The position numbers were made by a program, and so were the translations under genes. This document shows positions 36,152 through 46,735 of a DNA stretch of 64,000 bases, in pieces. This DNA is from Porphyridium purpureum (lineage: Eukaryota > Rhodophyta > Bangiophyceae > Porphyridiales > Porphyridiaceae). The stretch spans positions 1,860,001 through 1,924,000 of the forward strand of contig VRMN01000001.1 of the NCBI GenBank assembly GCA_008690995.1, in the 5' to 3' direction. The notes under the pieces are model-generated. The model was not told the DNA's origin, made no database searches, and saw only the letters and a program-made list of their open reading frames with translations. The stretch's first letter is position 1, and each line of letters opens with the position of its first letter.

Positions 36152-37948
36152 TCATCGCGGCAGATTCCACACATGCACATTGCCTTCCATATCTTCGATC
36201 TCCACAGACGCAACCTGCGAATCCATCTTGCCCCCTTGCCCTGTCGCATGCTTCGCTGCCAACTTTCGCGCGTCCTCGATGCGAGTCACCATGAAAAATC
36301 GCTGGCTGTACGTGATGCCGAGACAGCGCAGTCCGTACACATGCTGTGCGTCTTCAAAGTGCCGCTCAAACGCGCGGGGCCCGCGGTAGGTGGCGTTCCC
36401 GCATATTTCGCACAAAAACTCTTGGTTCAGTCCTCGCAATTTGTACAACCAAAACGGAATCGGCCGCCCATCCGGCCCCATGTACAAGTTTTGATTCGAC
36501 GAACTGCGCCTCTCGCTCGGATCCTCCTCACCACTGCTATATTCCAGGGAGTCATCGCTGTCGAGTCGGCCGGCGCGCTGCTCAACTCGCGCACGCTCTT
36601 GTTCGAGTTCATCTAATGTGAGCCCTTCCTTCTTCCGCACTTCGGTCACCGTGCGTTCGAGAACGTCGTGCAGAACCTCGCACACAGCAAACTGCAATCT
36701 GTACTCCAAAAGACGAGCCTGGAGTGGGAAGTTCAGCTCATCAACTTTCTTCTGTGCAAGCAGTCGCCGCAGATGGAGCAAGCGCTCCGCTCGCTGCAAG
36801 GGTGTGCCACCGCACTTCATGCGTAGCTGCTGAAGAATCTTTTTCAAGCAGTCGGGACTGGCAGACCTTACCAGCTCGTCGGCCGTGCATGACCCATCAT
36901 CGATGCTCACAGGAGCGCCTTTGCCGTTCTCTGGCTGGACTTCTGGCGATTCGGCACATATGGCGCGCCGAATCTGAGTGTCAATCTCGGCGCAAAATTT
37001 CTCCTCTGCTCTTGCGAGCTTGTGCGGCACCAGTACAAGCGGCATCGTACGTTCACAGAAATCAGCGAGGTAGTCAATCAGCTCGGACATATACGTGATG
37101 TACGGAAGCCACGCTGTGCTCTTTTCCGGGACACTTCGGGAAGAATGAAAAAGTTGCGATTGCGTTGTCGGAAACAATGCGGTAATTTCTCGATTTTGCA
37201 CAGAGTCCGCACCGCTGTCGAAGCATATTTGCAGTAGCAATGCGAGATATTCCCTATACGACACACGAGGCGACGAAGCCTCGCTGCTCGGCAGGTTCGT
37301 GTATGCCGCCCAATGGCGATGGAGGTCTAGGCACCTGCCATTATCTTCCTCACCTGCGAATGATATTTGCTGCGCTTCAAGCAGCAATGTCCTTGCGAGT
37401 GCGCGGTCTTGTACGTCCGTGCGATGTGCATCAGCACCCGTTATGTTCGCACTTGCCACGCGCTCCTTCAAATGTTTCAATGTCGTGTAGAACAGGGTCA
37501 CAGCGTTCTCCAGGTTCCCATTGGCGCTGTTCCGTGCATGCTCTTCTGCAAGCGCGTCATACTGCTGTTCCTCATGCTGGTGCGCGTGTTGCCCTCCCAA
37601 CTCTGCGTAAACAAGTGCAGCCGCACGCCGCGCCGACTCCGCAGCCAGCCGCGTGACATGCTGCGCATCTCTGCGCCCGCGAAAGCCCAGCTCCATGCGT
37701 TTGCGCTTAGACAAAGGAATTTCACCCTCAAACATCTTCGCAGAGGCTCGCTTGCGCGGAAACGGAGCCACTGAGCTCGCATGCGGAAGCGTTTCAGGGT
37801 CCGCATCAGACACGCTGCGCCCGAACGAAGCGCTGAGCTGATCTAGGATCTGTTTCGGAGCATCATGCCGATACCTAAACCACAATGCCAGTTTTCCGAC
37901 ACGCACAGCGCGCTCGATGTCTTCATTCAGCACTCGCAATGCCTCCAT
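36152..37948 (-). CDS. SF3A3: Splicing factor SF3A subunit 3 (SF3a60/Prp9)
   Basis: 598 residues. Part of the SF3a complex in U2 snRNP, needed for branch-site recognition. Conserved blocks in order: a helical N-terminus; the CLDLHRHWAAYTNL block equivalent to the SF3a60 LDLHxxYxxYxNL segment, followed by YREYLALL; a SAP-like helix pair (LKKILQQLRMKCGGTPLQRA); an acidic linker; then GRPIPFWLYKLRGLNQEFLC and a matrin-type C2H2 finger (CEICGNATYRGPRAFERHF, then H-x5-H region) near 514-545, with RCLGITYSQRF and a final DMEGNVHVWNLPR. The frame is open to an ATG at 38161, but the family N-terminus and a CA-repeat leader support the ATG at 37948 (MEALRVLNEDIERA). Confidence 0.93.
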   Translation of the reverse strand: MEALRVLNEDIERAVRVGKLALWFRYRHDAPKQILDQLSASFGRSVSDADPETLPHASSVAPFPRKRASAKMFEGEIPLSKRKRMELGFRGRRDAQHVTRLAAESARRAAALVYAELGGQHAHQHEEQQYDALAEEHARNSANGNLENAVTLFYTTLKHLKERVASANITGADAHRTDVQDRALARTLLLEAQQISFAGEEDNGRCLDLHRHWAAYTNLPSSEASSPRVSYREYLALLLQICFDSGADSVQNREITALFPTTQSQLFHSSRSVPEKSTAWLPYITYMSELIDYLADFCERTMPLVLVPHKLARAEEKFCAEIDTQIRRAICAESPEVQPENGKGAPVSIDDGSCTADELVRSASPDCLKKILQQLRMKCGGTPLQRAERLLHLRRLLAQKKVDELNFPLQARLLEYRLQFAVCEVLHDVLERTVTEVRKKEGLTLDELEQERARVEQRAGRLDSDDSLEYSSGEEDPSERRSSSNQNLYMGPDGRPIPFWLYKLRGLNQEFLCEICGNATYRGPRAFERHFEDAQHVYGLRCLGITYSQRFFMVTRIEDARKLAAKHATGQGGKMDSQVASVEIEDMEGNVHVWNLPR

Positions 37949-38500
37949 CACCACGCACACACACACACGCCGGCTCTCGGCTTCAACAGCATCCTGACTT
38001 CCCTGTCTCCCTTGCCCCGGCCAGAAAGTAGGAGCCTGACAACTAGGGTTTCCTCTTATCGGTTTAGACTCGAAAAACACAAATCGTAAACACCTGAAAT
38101 CGAGTGGTAAAGACTTCCAGTTTGCTATGAACATTCTTATATTGCACCGCGATGTTTGCATATGACAAAGTACAGTCTATTCGGTAGCTTCTGTAGAAAA
38201 AGGGATTGAGAGTTGCCATGGACATGTGCGGCTTCACAAACTGTCGCTGCGCTTGTGGGCCCGTTCACCACGTCGCAGAGTTCCCCATTGAATGGAAGCG
38301 GTGGAATCCTCGTATCATGAGCCATCGTTGGTGCAGTTTTTCATGTACAACAACGTTTCCTCTGCCGGAACGGAGTGCGCAAAGTGATGCGGGCACATGT
38401 ACGTATGCGGGGACCGGATGGGCTGGGAGGGCGGGCGCGGGCTCGGAAAAGGGATTACACTTTCAGTGAATAGCTCATTTGTAAGGATTCATATACGAGC
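37949..38500. promoter_or_regulatory. Upstream region of SF3A3
   Basis: 552 bases. A short CA tract (37956-37968) sits directly upstream of the SF3A3 ATG, and a GTACAGT motif is at 38170-38176 (plus-strand sense). No confident gene. Confidence 0.45.
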
Positions 38501-38791
38501 ATGCACATCAAAACTCTAGCTGGCATCTGGAACTCTGCCGAGTCGAATATTCTTCGAAGTCTGTGCACTGCGAACCGGCGAGTTCAATTTGGGGATGAAT
38601 GTGTTTGGTGCCTTGCGAAAGACGATGCCACCTGTAAAGCTGCACTGCAGCTACCACGCTGGGCCGGTGCACATCCTGATCTCATCGAGTGCGACCTTGA
38701 GTTTGACGACCTGGACGAGACCGGCGCTCCAAGCACGCGCGCAATTGAGAAGCGCGCGAAAGAAAGCAACACTTGCAGTGGAAAACTCTGA
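38501..38791 (+). CDS. Possible small hypothetical protein
   Basis: ATG-started frame of 96 codons. Contains a Cys-bearing segment (FGDECVWCLAKDDATCK) and an acidic stretch (HPDLIECDLEFDDLDETG). No family recognised. It may be a real small gene or chance; a GTACAGT motif in gene-sense orientation lies about 325 bases upstream. Confidence 0.3.
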   Translation: MHIKTLAGIWNSAESNILRSLCTANRRVQFGDECVWCLAKDDATCKAALQLPRWAGAHPDLIECDLEFDDLDETGAPSTRAIEKRAKESNTCSGKL

Positions 38792-38966
38792 GTCCGGTAC
38801 AAAGAAGTAGGTTTCAGTTCATAGCTAAAATGGCTTCTTTGATGTATAATAGTCTTCATTGCAGGGCAGCGCGTCTTATGCTTTCACCTTGATGATTATG
38901 ATGCGTGCTGTCATCATTAGGGTATGACCCTAAATATAACCAAAACGCATGGTTAGATTCAGGGTT

Positions 38967-39335
38967 TCAAGGAGACAAGGCACCAGAGTTGCCAGCAAGC
39001 AGCTCAGTGACAAGCGGTTGGGGAACAGCTGTGCGCGAAAGGTAGAAGACAAACTCGACGTTGTCTGCGCCCCGGTTGATCATCTGTGGGGTGGTTGAAT
39101 CATCCGTCTGTGTGCCTGCCGGTCGGAAGAATAAGGTAGCAGACTGTCTTGCGTAGCACTGCTCGTGTGCAAGAGGGGACGTCGCGTTGTGTGCGCTTGC
39201 GGGCGTCGAGATCGCGCGAAAAGGGCCCGACATCGCGCAGTTGCTGGCCATTTTGTAGCGCATCCTGCGAACGCTCGGGCACTTCTGAAGCATATTGGCG
39301 TTGCACATCGAGTCATAGGTATTCCTTTGCTTCAT
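38967..39335 (-). CDS. Possible small hypothetical protein divergent to the proteasome gene
   Basis: Frame of 122 codons from the ATG at 39335, or 94 from the ATG at 39251 ([13 protein letters not shown]), which leaves a more normal spacer to the PSMA2 start at 39346. The last 60 residues look protein-like ([40 protein letters not shown]). No domain recognised; could be a short gene or the last exon of one. Confidence 0.4.
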   Translation of the reverse strand: MKQRNTYDSMCNANMLQKCPSVRRMRYKMASNCAMSGPFRAISTPASAHNATSPLAHEQCYARQSATLFFRPAGTQTDDSTTPQMINRGADNVEFVFYLSRTAVPQPLVTELLAGNSGALSP

Positions 39336-39345
39336 ACAAGCGGAA

Positions 39346-40053
39346 ATGGGCGAGTCCGATTATTCATTCTCGCTGACCACTTTCAGTCCCAGTGGAAAGT
39401 TGGTGCAGATTGAATACGCGCTGAATGCAGTCTCTGCGGGAGCGACCTCGCTGGGGATCAAGGCGAAGAATGGGGTTGTCGTAGCGACCGAGAAGCGCAT
39501 GCCCTCTTCGCTGATGGACGACAGCACGCTGCAAAAGATCTCGCTGATCACGGACAATATCGGCATGGTGTATTCAGGCATGGGCCCGGACTCGAGAGTG
39601 CTGGTACGAAAGGCGCGCAAGCAGGCGCAAGCCTATTTCCGCGTGTATCACGAACAGATTCCGGTCTCGCAGCTTGTGCGTGAAATCGCATCCGTGATGC
39701 AAGAGTTCACGCAGAGCGGCGGTGTGCGGCCGTTTGGTGTCAGTCTCTTGGTCGCCGGGCTGGACGAAGACGGCTCTCACTTGTACCAAGTGGACCCGTC
39801 CGGATCATATTTTGCATGGAAGGCCAGTGCGATTGGGAAGAACATGGTGAACGCCAAGACCTTTTTGGAAAAGCGCTACACAGATGATATGGAGCTCGAG
39901 GATGCGATCCATACTGCCATCTTAACACTGAAGGAGGGATTTGAAGGCCAGATTACCGAGCTGAATATTGAGCTCGGTGTGCTCGGCGAAAGTGGCAAGT
40001 TCCGCACGCTCACGGCAGCCGAGGTCAAGGACTATCTGCTCGAGATTGAATGA
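39346..40053 (+). CDS. PSMA2: 20S proteasome subunit alpha type-2
   Basis: 235 residues, full length for alpha-2 (Pre8/PAB). It forms one position of the outer heptameric ring that gates the proteolytic chamber. N-terminal alpha-subunit signature [20 protein letters not shown] is intact, with MGESD before it as in other alpha-2 subunits. [16 protein letters not shown] and [20 protein letters not shown] match the conserved core. The C-terminus ends [12 protein letters not shown]. No introns. Stops 227 bases from the convergent eS21 gene. Confidence 0.97.
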   Translation: MGESDYSFSLTTFSPSGKLVQIEYALNAVSAGATSLGIKAKNGVVVATEKRMPSSLMDDSTLQKISLITDNIGMVYSGMGPDSRVLVRKARKQAQAYFRVYHEQIPVSQLVREIASVMQEFTQSGGVRPFGVSLLVAGLDEDGSHLYQVDPSGSYFAWKASAIGKNMVNAKTFLEKRYTDDMELEDAIHTAILTLKEGFEGQITELNIELGVLGESGKFRTLTAAEVKDYLLEIE

Positions 40054-40280
40054 TCGAATGAAGAAACAGCATTTTTCGACACGGGTCTGACTAGCAAAGT
40101 TTCTCGGCGAAGCTCAAATAATTAGAAGCGGAGCTTCAACGTTACTTTTTGAAGCACCGCAAGCCGAGGCAAAACCAAACATCGAACGCTCACGATTTAC
40201 TTTCACTTTTATTCAGAAAGATCGCAAAAGCATCGCGCTCTTCCACTCAGTAAGTTTCAGTACTGCAAGCTACCGAGTCC

Positions 40281-40580
40281 TCACTGCTGCGCACCGGACG
40301 CTGGAGCCGCTGCGGACGCGCTCGTTCCCGTGGTCTCAATGTCTTTCAAGCATCCCTTTTGCTTCGCGAGCCTGTAAATAGAGTCATCACCCAGGCCCTT
40401 GCCACGAATCATGCCGCACAGCGCGATTGTCTCGTACTCGCCGGTGTATCTGCCATCCTCGTCCACCAGACCGACGTTAATCTGCACAGACGAGTGGTCC
40501 TTCGCGGTCAAAATCCTGTTTGTCGCCGAGCACTTGCGCGGAATGTACAGATCCACAATCTCCTTCTTATCGTTCTGCAT
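40281..40580 (-). CDS. RPS21: 40S ribosomal protein eS21 (S21e)
   Basis: 99 residues, somewhat longer than the usual 81-87 owing to an Ala/Ser/Gly tail. Core family sequence is clear: [37 protein letters not shown], then [20 protein letters not shown] and LAKQKGCL. A structural protein of the small subunit near the head, binding uS2. No intron. The leader is purine-rich in the sense strand and two sense-oriented GTACAGT motifs lie about 208 and 313 bases upstream. Confidence 0.97.
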   Translation of the reverse strand: MQNDKKEIVDLYIPRKCSATNRILTAKDHSSVQINVGLVDEDGRYTGEYETIALCGMIRGKGLGDDSIYRLAKQKGCLKDIETTGTSASAAAPASGAQQ

Positions 40581-41312
40581 CTTGCGCGACTTTAATACCT
40601 ACGCACCAAAACAACCCAACCGCTAAATGTTCTTCCTCGCACCGCCTTCTTTCACTCTTCGACACACACTCACACACAACACTCACGCACGCTCTACGTT
40701 CCCTTCCCTCCCTCACTCGCCACCCACGCCTACATTACTTTCTTCTCTCTTGCAGCGGCCGCCGTCTCTTCGTGCTCTTTGGCTCTAACTGTACTCTACG
40801 CTCTGTGAGGGAGTACACCTTGCGCTGGCTCGGTTAGATCGAGGGCGCTTGTGCCTCGGTTAGATTCAGGGTTTCGCCTTTTCTCCACTGCAACTGTACC
40901 GCGTTCGGTGTTTGGCCCGCCTTTCGAAACCCGCAAAAGGAGTAAACAACATATTCCAGCCCTCTAGTAAAACAGGTCCATTTGGATATAAGGGGCGCTC
41001 GAACGTGTCAGTCAGCCAGGTTGGCGAGGAGTGAGTCAGACGCAACGTGAGGGAGGCTCGTGGTGGTGTCGTGCAGATTGGCAACTGCTCTCCAAGGTTG
41101 GATACATTATTCAGTGAAGTGGCACGAGCCGGGTCTCTACCGGCTGGACCAGCAGTCGCCTTGGTATCTTTTGAATGCGCGACGTTTCTGCCGTGCTTCC
41201 TGGCATTACGGCGTAGCGCTCATGACCGCGTGGGCAAGCAGGAGCTTGTGGTCGATCGGCGAACACTCGGCGAGGTTTGCACAGGCTCGCAAGGGCAGGG
41301 AAAGTGGTGCGA
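40581..41312. promoter_or_regulatory. Divergent promoter between eS21 and the AIG1-like gene
   Basis: 732 bases. ACTGTAC at 40788-40794 and 40893-40899; purine-rich (sense) eS21 leader; a TATA-like GATATAAGG near 40985-40993 in the direction of the plus-strand gene. No gene. Confidence 0.5.
40788..40899 (-). promoter_or_regulatory. Two GTACAGT motifs upstream of eS21
   Basis: Sense-oriented copies at 40788-40794 and 40893-40899, 105 bases apart. Confidence 0.4.
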
Positions 41313-42470
41313 ATGGAGCACGCGCAGAGCGAGGGCGATGCTGACGTGTTGAAAACGGCAGCCAGGTCGGCTGGTGTGGCTGGGCTGGCGTGCCAGGGCA
41401 ACAGCCAGCCGTCGCTTCGCTCTCGCCGGACTGGCCCGAGAGCAGTGCGCAGGAGGCTCTCGTCGGTGGTGGTGGCGTGCTCCGGGAGCATGTCACAGGT
41501 GAGCAAGTGGAGGCTCTGTCTCTACCTCTTGTCGCTTGCCCTGTTTCTGAAAATTACCGTCGCGCAAATTCAGTTCCACCCGCCTCGGCCCGACGCACCG
41601 GACACAGTGTTTGGCGGGCGGCTTGTGTTTCTGACGGTGCAGACAAACTTAATCTTGACAGCGTATGTTACACTGTGTGTACTGGAATGCGCCGCGGTGT
41701 CCACACGCGCCGCCAAGATGATCCGGTGGGTGCTGCATGTTTCGTCGGGCGTCGCATTCGCCCTGGGATTCTGCATGGGCTCCCTCTATTACACATTGAT
41801 TCACTTCGACCCGCACACCCGCCTGCGCGCGGCAGAAATAGATCAGTTTGACTACCACATGCACCTATTGCATGGCGCACCGCTTCTATTCGTAATACTG
41901 GACGCGCTCCTGAAAGAGCGCACCTTCATGGAATCGGCACCGGAGGGCATCGTGCAAGCCCTAGCCTCGCTCAACACGCTTTCGAGCCTTGGATCTTCGC
42001 AGTCCCTGTCTCAGGTCAGTTTGGCAGACCAGCAGCAGCAGATTCTGCGTCGGCGCCGCGGATTGCTTCGCATGACGCGGAGCGTCAAGCGTGCGCGGAG
42101 GAGCTTCGCTGTACGCCTGTGGCAGAGCGACACACTGCTTGTTGTACTGTACGGCATGTTTTACCTGGCATTTACTTTGTTTTGCGCATACCGAAACGAA
42201 GGGTGGATGCCATACCCGTTCCAGCAAAAGCTCCGGCCACTGCAGCTGTCAGCCGTTTATGTCACTCTAATATTCGTGCTGCTTCCGACGCTAACCCTTC
42301 TTGCTCGTGCGTTGCGCGGGCGTGCCACGCAGGTCGTTGTTCAGCTGCGCGAGCGCCGCAGAAGCAGCAGACGTGCAGGAGCAGGCAAACCCTCGCAGCT
42401 CTCAAAAGGCTTGAAGCCATGCGACTCTGCTGCATCGTTGAGCTCGCTTGCCAGCAGCATGGTTGCTTGA
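41313..42470 (+). CDS. AIG1/ADTRP-family six-helix membrane protein (FAHFA hydrolase-like)
   Basis: 385 residues. Six predicted membrane helices: near LCLYLLSLALFLKITVA; VFLTVQTNLILTAYVTLCVL; VLHVSSGVAFALGFCMGSLY; HLLHGAPLLFVILDALL; LLVVLYGMFYLAFTLFCAY; VYVTLIFVLLPTLTLLARAL. The family catalytic pair, a Thr in helix 2 and a His in helix 4, appears to be present (FLT and MHLLH). AIG1 and ADTRP are threonine hydrolases of fatty acid esters of hydroxy fatty acids. The GWMPYPF turn before the last helix also fits. A basic low-complexity tail follows. Start uncertain: ATG at 41313 gives a 59-residue Arg/Ser-rich leader that could be an organelle signal; ATG at 41490 (MSQVSKWRLC) gives the usual family length. 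A TTG extends the frame still further. Confidence 0.75.
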   Translation: MEHAQSEGDADVLKTAARSAGVAGLACQGNSQPSLRSRRTGPRAVRRRLSSVVVACSGSMSQVSKWRLCLYLLSLALFLKITVAQIQFHPPRPDAPDTVFGGRLVFLTVQTNLILTAYVTLCVLECAAVSTRAAKMIRWVLHVSSGVAFALGFCMGSLYYTLIHFDPHTRLRAAEIDQFDYHMHLLHGAPLLFVILDALLKERTFMESAPEGIVQALASLNTLSSLGSSQSLSQVSLADQQQQILRRRRGLLRMTRSVKRARRSFAVRLWQSDTLLVVLYGMFYLAFTLFCAYRNEGWMPYPFQQKLRPLQLSAVYVTLIFVLLPTLTLLARALRGRATQVVVQLRERRRSSRRAGAGKPSQLSKGLKPCDSAASLSSLASSMVA

Positions 42471-42694
42471 TAACACACTATTGCTTTAATGTCGCTCGTC
42501 TGAAATACATTATTATCGTACATAGAGGCTGGCAACCGCTAGCGAAAACCGCTGGTTCTGCTCTCACAGGTCAGATTCGCATGCTTGTTGCCGCGTTTGG
42601 ACGTCTCCGTCAAATTTGGCCCGAAGCGACATGAAGCGCTGTATCAAGATGGCACACCGCCTTCACGTTCGACACGAGCAAAACCACACCCGGG

Positions 42695-45600
42695 CTAGTC
42701 CATCTGCTCATTCGCGCCCTTCTGCCCCACGGAAAATGCATGCTTAAAACTGTTTCTCATCGCCTGTGCAGCTTGTGCGGCCGGCGCGACCAGTAAACGC
42801 TGTGCTGGGCCACCAAGGCTAGGGTCGACAGACCCTCCCATGCTAAGCGTTACACCACTAACGTTGTTTCCGCTGCCACCAGCACCGCCCGAACTGCCTC
42901 CCCTTCTACCTTGCAAGCGAATCAATTCATGAGATACGGCGCGAACGCTTGGGAGTTCAGCCAACGATCGATTCTTCAAAATCACGCTGAAAGTCTGCGA
43001 AAGCATATCCAGCACTTGCTGCAGTTCAGTCGCGTCCACCTTGTACCGGCCCGTGCCGGCGCCCCGCAGCCCGCCGCCACACTCACGAAGTAAAACCAAC
43101 AGCACCCCACAAGCACTTTCAATAACCACCGCATTGGCAAGACAACGGCCGAGCAGCTGTGATAGAGAGCGCAGTAGCCCACAGCCGGACGCGCGTGCCA
43201 GCGCCTCGGTGTCTCCAATCAATGACTTGAAGGCGCCAAGTGCCGCAAGTGTGGGCGTGACAACATAGATGAACGAAGCGCTTTGCCAAGGATGCAGTCC
43301 GAAATTGACCACCACTGATGTGAGTGCCTCGACAGCGCCTTCCTTGGCAACTAACACACGCATCAGGCGACAATCTGCCTCATCCTTGACGCTCGAAGTC
43401 GCGCATACTGAACGCAAGTACAAGCACCCGTCCACTTGCACCTGGGCGCTCTGGGGTCGGCGCCTCATTTCGCCCAGCACTATTGCGGCCGCCTCGCTGA
43501 GCCGCAGTCGTTCATCGGCCCGTCGGAAAGGTCGGTTGCGCCCCTCCTTGAACAGACACGATGCAATAATGCTCAAATCACGGAGTGCTACCCCTGTGAG
43601 CAAACGTAAGTCTGATCTACTTGTCTTTGCAACGTTGTCTGGCGCAGCTGAACCACTTAATACCATAAGAAGATTCAAACTAGTGTTGAACACAGAGCCG
43701 AGCACCCATGTCGACGATTGGTCAGAGCGCATCACCGTAAAGAATAAGTTCCCTTCACTAAGTGCTTGAAGCACTGCACCTGAAGCAGCAAGGGCGCCGA
43801 GCGCCATGCACAGGCTGTCTTGATGATGATTTGACATGTTCGGTTCGTCAAAGGAAGCAAAAGACGAAGGGTCGACTTGATCCATCAATTTCTTCACCGT
43901 GTGTGTGCTCACAAACACACGCCTGGCGGGCGTGCTGTACCAGGCAGCCGCCACGAGCACTCCGGAGACCGCTAGAGACAACGAGCGCGAAACTGATCCA
44001 AATCGCGTCATGGCAGTCAGTGCGGGAGCAACAAACTCGGCTAGATGCGCCTGGTCCGAAACCGACGTATGACGAACGACCATTTCACCAGACGTTTGCA
44101 CTTGACGGTTGAATTCTATATTCGTCTGGAACGCCATAGCAATGAGCTGAAAACACAGGCACAGCCGAACATGCTCGTTGGCCGCACGCGCGACCATGTC
44201 AGAAAGAGAGGGCCATAATCGTTGGATTCGATTGACTCGCTCGGTGACGCCCGGGCATCTCAAGTCTAAAAAGCCTACTGCGAGCTCAAGCGATTGATTC
44301 ACTCCCTTGTCAGCAGGCGAAGCAGTCACGCCTTTTTCCAAATCTGCAACTATTGATAGCCAAGAAATACCGGCTACTTTCTCTTCCATTCGCGCTCTTT
44401 CCGGACTCTGCCGCGCCGGAGGCTGTGACAAAGCCTCGTTTTGTCGCCCATCTGACCATGTATATCCACTGCCTGGTGCGGTTTGGGCAGTTGGGCCCCC
44501 GCCACTAGCATGGAAAGACACAACATTAGGATAAAGAGAGAATGTCTGCCCTGCCAGACCCGAAGGCGTCCTTGCTGGTTGCTGCTCAGATCCTGCGGGG
44601 ACGGCTGCTGTCTGCGCAAGATGCTCCCGATTCGGCTTTTCTGGAATTCCAGCTCCACCATCGGCACGCTTCACTGCTTCCTTTGCTACTTCTGGGTTCA
44701 TCTCAGCATCAATGTCATCCATTGACATGGCTTCGAACGCGGAGGCTGAGCTCAGAATGTCCTGAATCCTGTACGGGGCCGGGTGCATGCTTGTCCGTTG
44801 TGTAGGCGCGGGAGTCACGAGTCGCCTCTGAGAATCCCGCTGTGGGCCATGAGAGCCGGTGGCTGCTACCCGGGCGCGATCCTCCGCTCCTCCCTGCTGC
44901 ACGACCCCAACAAGCGTGTCTGACGCGTCGATGTCCCCGAGATGTTGCTCCGGAAGCACTTGCTCAGCGCTCCTTCGCACGTGGGATGCAGCCATAGTCG
45001 CCTTTGCTTCTGGCTCAACTAATGATGTTGATATTACAGCACTTCGCAGTGCATCCTGTGCTGATACAGTGGTGTCCCGATCACTGTCACCATGGGGTAA
45101 TTTAGCAGCATTTTTCGCTGCGCTTGAACCCTCTGCAGAAGTAGGCAAACTGACAGCAGGTTTTTCACCTTGTTCCTCGTGACCCCATTGGCTGTCGCCA
45201 CCACCAGCGCTTGTGGCGCCCGGGGAGTAGCTCGCCGATGCGGCCGAAGAGGGAACAGCCGCCAGATCTCCAGGATACATTTCAGGAAGGCCAGACTTGG
45301 CAGTGCCTAGCCTAGACCCTATTGATTCTATTTGTTCCGACAAGGCGTTGAGTTTTGTCGAAAGGTGCGAAGCCGAGGGACGCCTTCTGGGGTCCGTGCT
45401 CCAGCTGAGCTCGGTCAATGACATCAGCGCTTCCATAATCGCGCTCTTGGACCGGAGAAAGAGGCACCATTTGGGCCACTCGGGCCTCTTGTCGGCCAAC
45501 ACCAGTGCACTGTAGAGCTGCCGAGCGTCGAAGCCTTCCCAAGGTCGCTGCAGTGTGAGCAGTTCAAACATAACCAATGAAAATGCAAAAATATCTGCCT

Positions 45601-46561
45601 TGGCCATGCCGTCAAAGTCCAGCCGGGCGCCTCCGAACATTTCTGGCGCGAGGTACGCGAGCGTGCCGACTTGAACGGAGTAATTAGGATTTGGATTGTG
45701 CGAGTCCAGAAGTGCTTCTCTTCGCGAGAGGCCAAAATCGGTCAACTTGGTGACCGCAAGCTCAGGTGACTCGTACAGCTGCACAAAGTTGCGCAGCTCC
45801 TCGTCCCTCATGACTCCGGAGGTGTGCGTGATCAGTCGCGGCACCCAATGCAGCTTATCTGCCTCGAGAGACATGTGCACAGGCATTGGGGTAAAGGGTG
45901 CGGAAATCAGAATGTTTCCTGGCTTCAAATCGCCGTGCGAAATGCGCTCGGCGTGCAGATACTGCAGGCCCAGCACCACATGTAGCGCGATACGAATGAC
46001 GCTTTCGAGATTGAGATGTACGAGGAAGACATTCTGGTGGGACTCGATTCCAGTGCGCAGTGGCGTCTTCATCTTTTCGAGTGCAGCGATGCGCGCCTGG
46101 CGGAGACACGAGAAACCGCTGCTCAGGGATCCGCCTCGCATGAGCTCGGTAACGAGGACGATCTTGGCGGGGTCGAGCGGGTCAGCGCAGCCGCCCAAGA
46201 ACTGAACAATGTACGGGTTGCGCATGCGGCGATACCTGCGCATTTCGCGCTGCAACTGGATGAGCGGGTGCGTGCCCTTGTAGCGATCCTTCTCGTTCTG
46301 CTCTTGCTGGCGCCGCTCCACGTTGTGATCCTCGAGCTGCTCCTGCCGCTTTTCCTCTGGTGTGGACGGCAATGCCTTTACCTGCTCGGTGGTGACCTTA
46401 CAGGCGACCACGCTTCCATCGAGCGTGCCGCGGTACACCTCTCCGTACGAGCCGGCGGCGAGCAAATGCTCTGCGTCGCGAGTGAGCTTGAGCCTGGCGG
46501 AATCGAGCAGCTCAGCGTCCCACCCCTTCCCTCCCCCAGGCGGAGAATACGCCCCCGCCAT
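42695..46561 (-). CDS. Large TKL-like protein kinase with helical-repeat C-terminus
   Basis: 1288 residues. Kinase domain at about 25-410, with GSYGEVYRG (near 37), VVACKV, a charged insert in the N-lobe, catalytic loop HGDLKPGNILIS (near 205) with Gly in place of the Arg of HRD, a long insert before TDFGLS (near 274), and VGTLAYLAPEMF then DIFAFSLVMFELLTLQRPWEG. The HGD loop and the SFxLVxxEL pattern point to the tyrosine-kinase-like group. A disordered Ser/Ala/Pro region (420-800) is followed by an alpha-helical C-terminal half rich in Leu/Ala/Val that may form armadillo-like repeats (for example SGVLVAAAWYSTPARR, LRSVCATSSVKDEAD). The tail is Gly-rich. A GTG lies upstream; the ATG at 46561 is preferred. 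Two sense GTACAGT motifs lie 175-203 bases upstream. Confidence 0.85.
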   Translation of the reverse strand: MAGAYSPPGGGKGWDAELLDSARLKLTRDAEHLLAAGSYGEVYRGTLDGSVVACKVTTEQVKALPSTPEEKRQEQLEDHNVERRQQEQNEKDRYKGTHPLIQLQREMRRYRRMRNPYIVQFLGGCADPLDPAKIVLVTELMRGGSLSSGFSCLRQARIAALEKMKTPLRTGIESHQNVFLVHLNLESVIRIALHVVLGLQYLHAERISHGDLKPGNILISAPFTPMPVHMSLEADKLHWVPRLITHTSGVMRDEELRNFVQLYESPELAVTKLTDFGLSRREALLDSHNPNPNYSVQVGTLAYLAPEMFGGARLDFDGMAKADIFAFSLVMFELLTLQRPWEGFDARQLYSALVLADKRPEWPKWCLFLRSKSAIMEALMSLTELSWSTDPRRRPSASHLSTKLNALSEQIESIGSRLGTAKSGLPEMYPGDLAAVPSSAASASYSPGATSAGGGDSQWGHEEQGEKPAVSLPTSAEGSSAAKNAAKLPHGDSDRDTTVSAQDALRSAVISTSLVEPEAKATMAASHVRRSAEQVLPEQHLGDIDASDTLVGVVQQGGAEDRARVAATGSHGPQRDSQRRLVTPAPTQRTSMHPAPYRIQDILSSASAFEAMSMDDIDAEMNPEVAKEAVKRADGGAGIPEKPNREHLAQTAAVPAGSEQQPARTPSGLAGQTFSLYPNVVSFHASGGGPTAQTAPGSGYTWSDGRQNEALSQPPARQSPERARMEEKVAGISWLSIVADLEKGVTASPADKGVNQSLELAVGFLDLRCPGVTERVNRIQRLWPSLSDMVARAANEHVRLCLCFQLIAMAFQTNIEFNRQVQTSGEMVVRHTSVSDQAHLAEFVAPALTAMTRFGSVSRSLSLAVSGVLVAAAWYSTPARRVFVSTHTVKKLMDQVDPSSFASFDEPNMSNHHQDSLCMALGALAASGAVLQALSEGNLFFTVMRSDQSSTWVLGSVFNTSLNLLMVLSGSAAPDNVAKTSRSDLRLLTGVALRDLSIIASCLFKEGRNRPFRRADERLRLSEAAAIVLGEMRRRPQSAQVQVDGCLYLRSVCATSSVKDEADCRLMRVLVAKEGAVEALTSVVVNFGLHPWQSASFIYVVTPTLAALGAFKSLIGDTEALARASGCGLLRSLSQLLGRCLANAVVIESACGVLLVLLRECGGGLRGAGTGRYKVDATELQQVLDMLSQTFSVILKNRSLAELPSVRAVSHELIRLQGRRGGSSGGAGGSGNNVSGVTLSMGGSVDPSLGGPAQRLLVAPAAQAAQAMRNSFKHAFSVGQKGANEQMD

Positions 46562-46735
46562 GTTGCTTCTCCCCGAGGCCCTTTTGTTCCCTTCCCAACC
46601 TGCACACTCCCCAGAACAACAAACCGCAATCGTCCGCTCGAAACCATCTCCAGCCTTTCGCCCTTGTCCTTTTTCTCTCACTCCCCGCTATCTTTTCATC
46701 GCTTGACCCAACACCAACACACATGAGTTTCGTGC

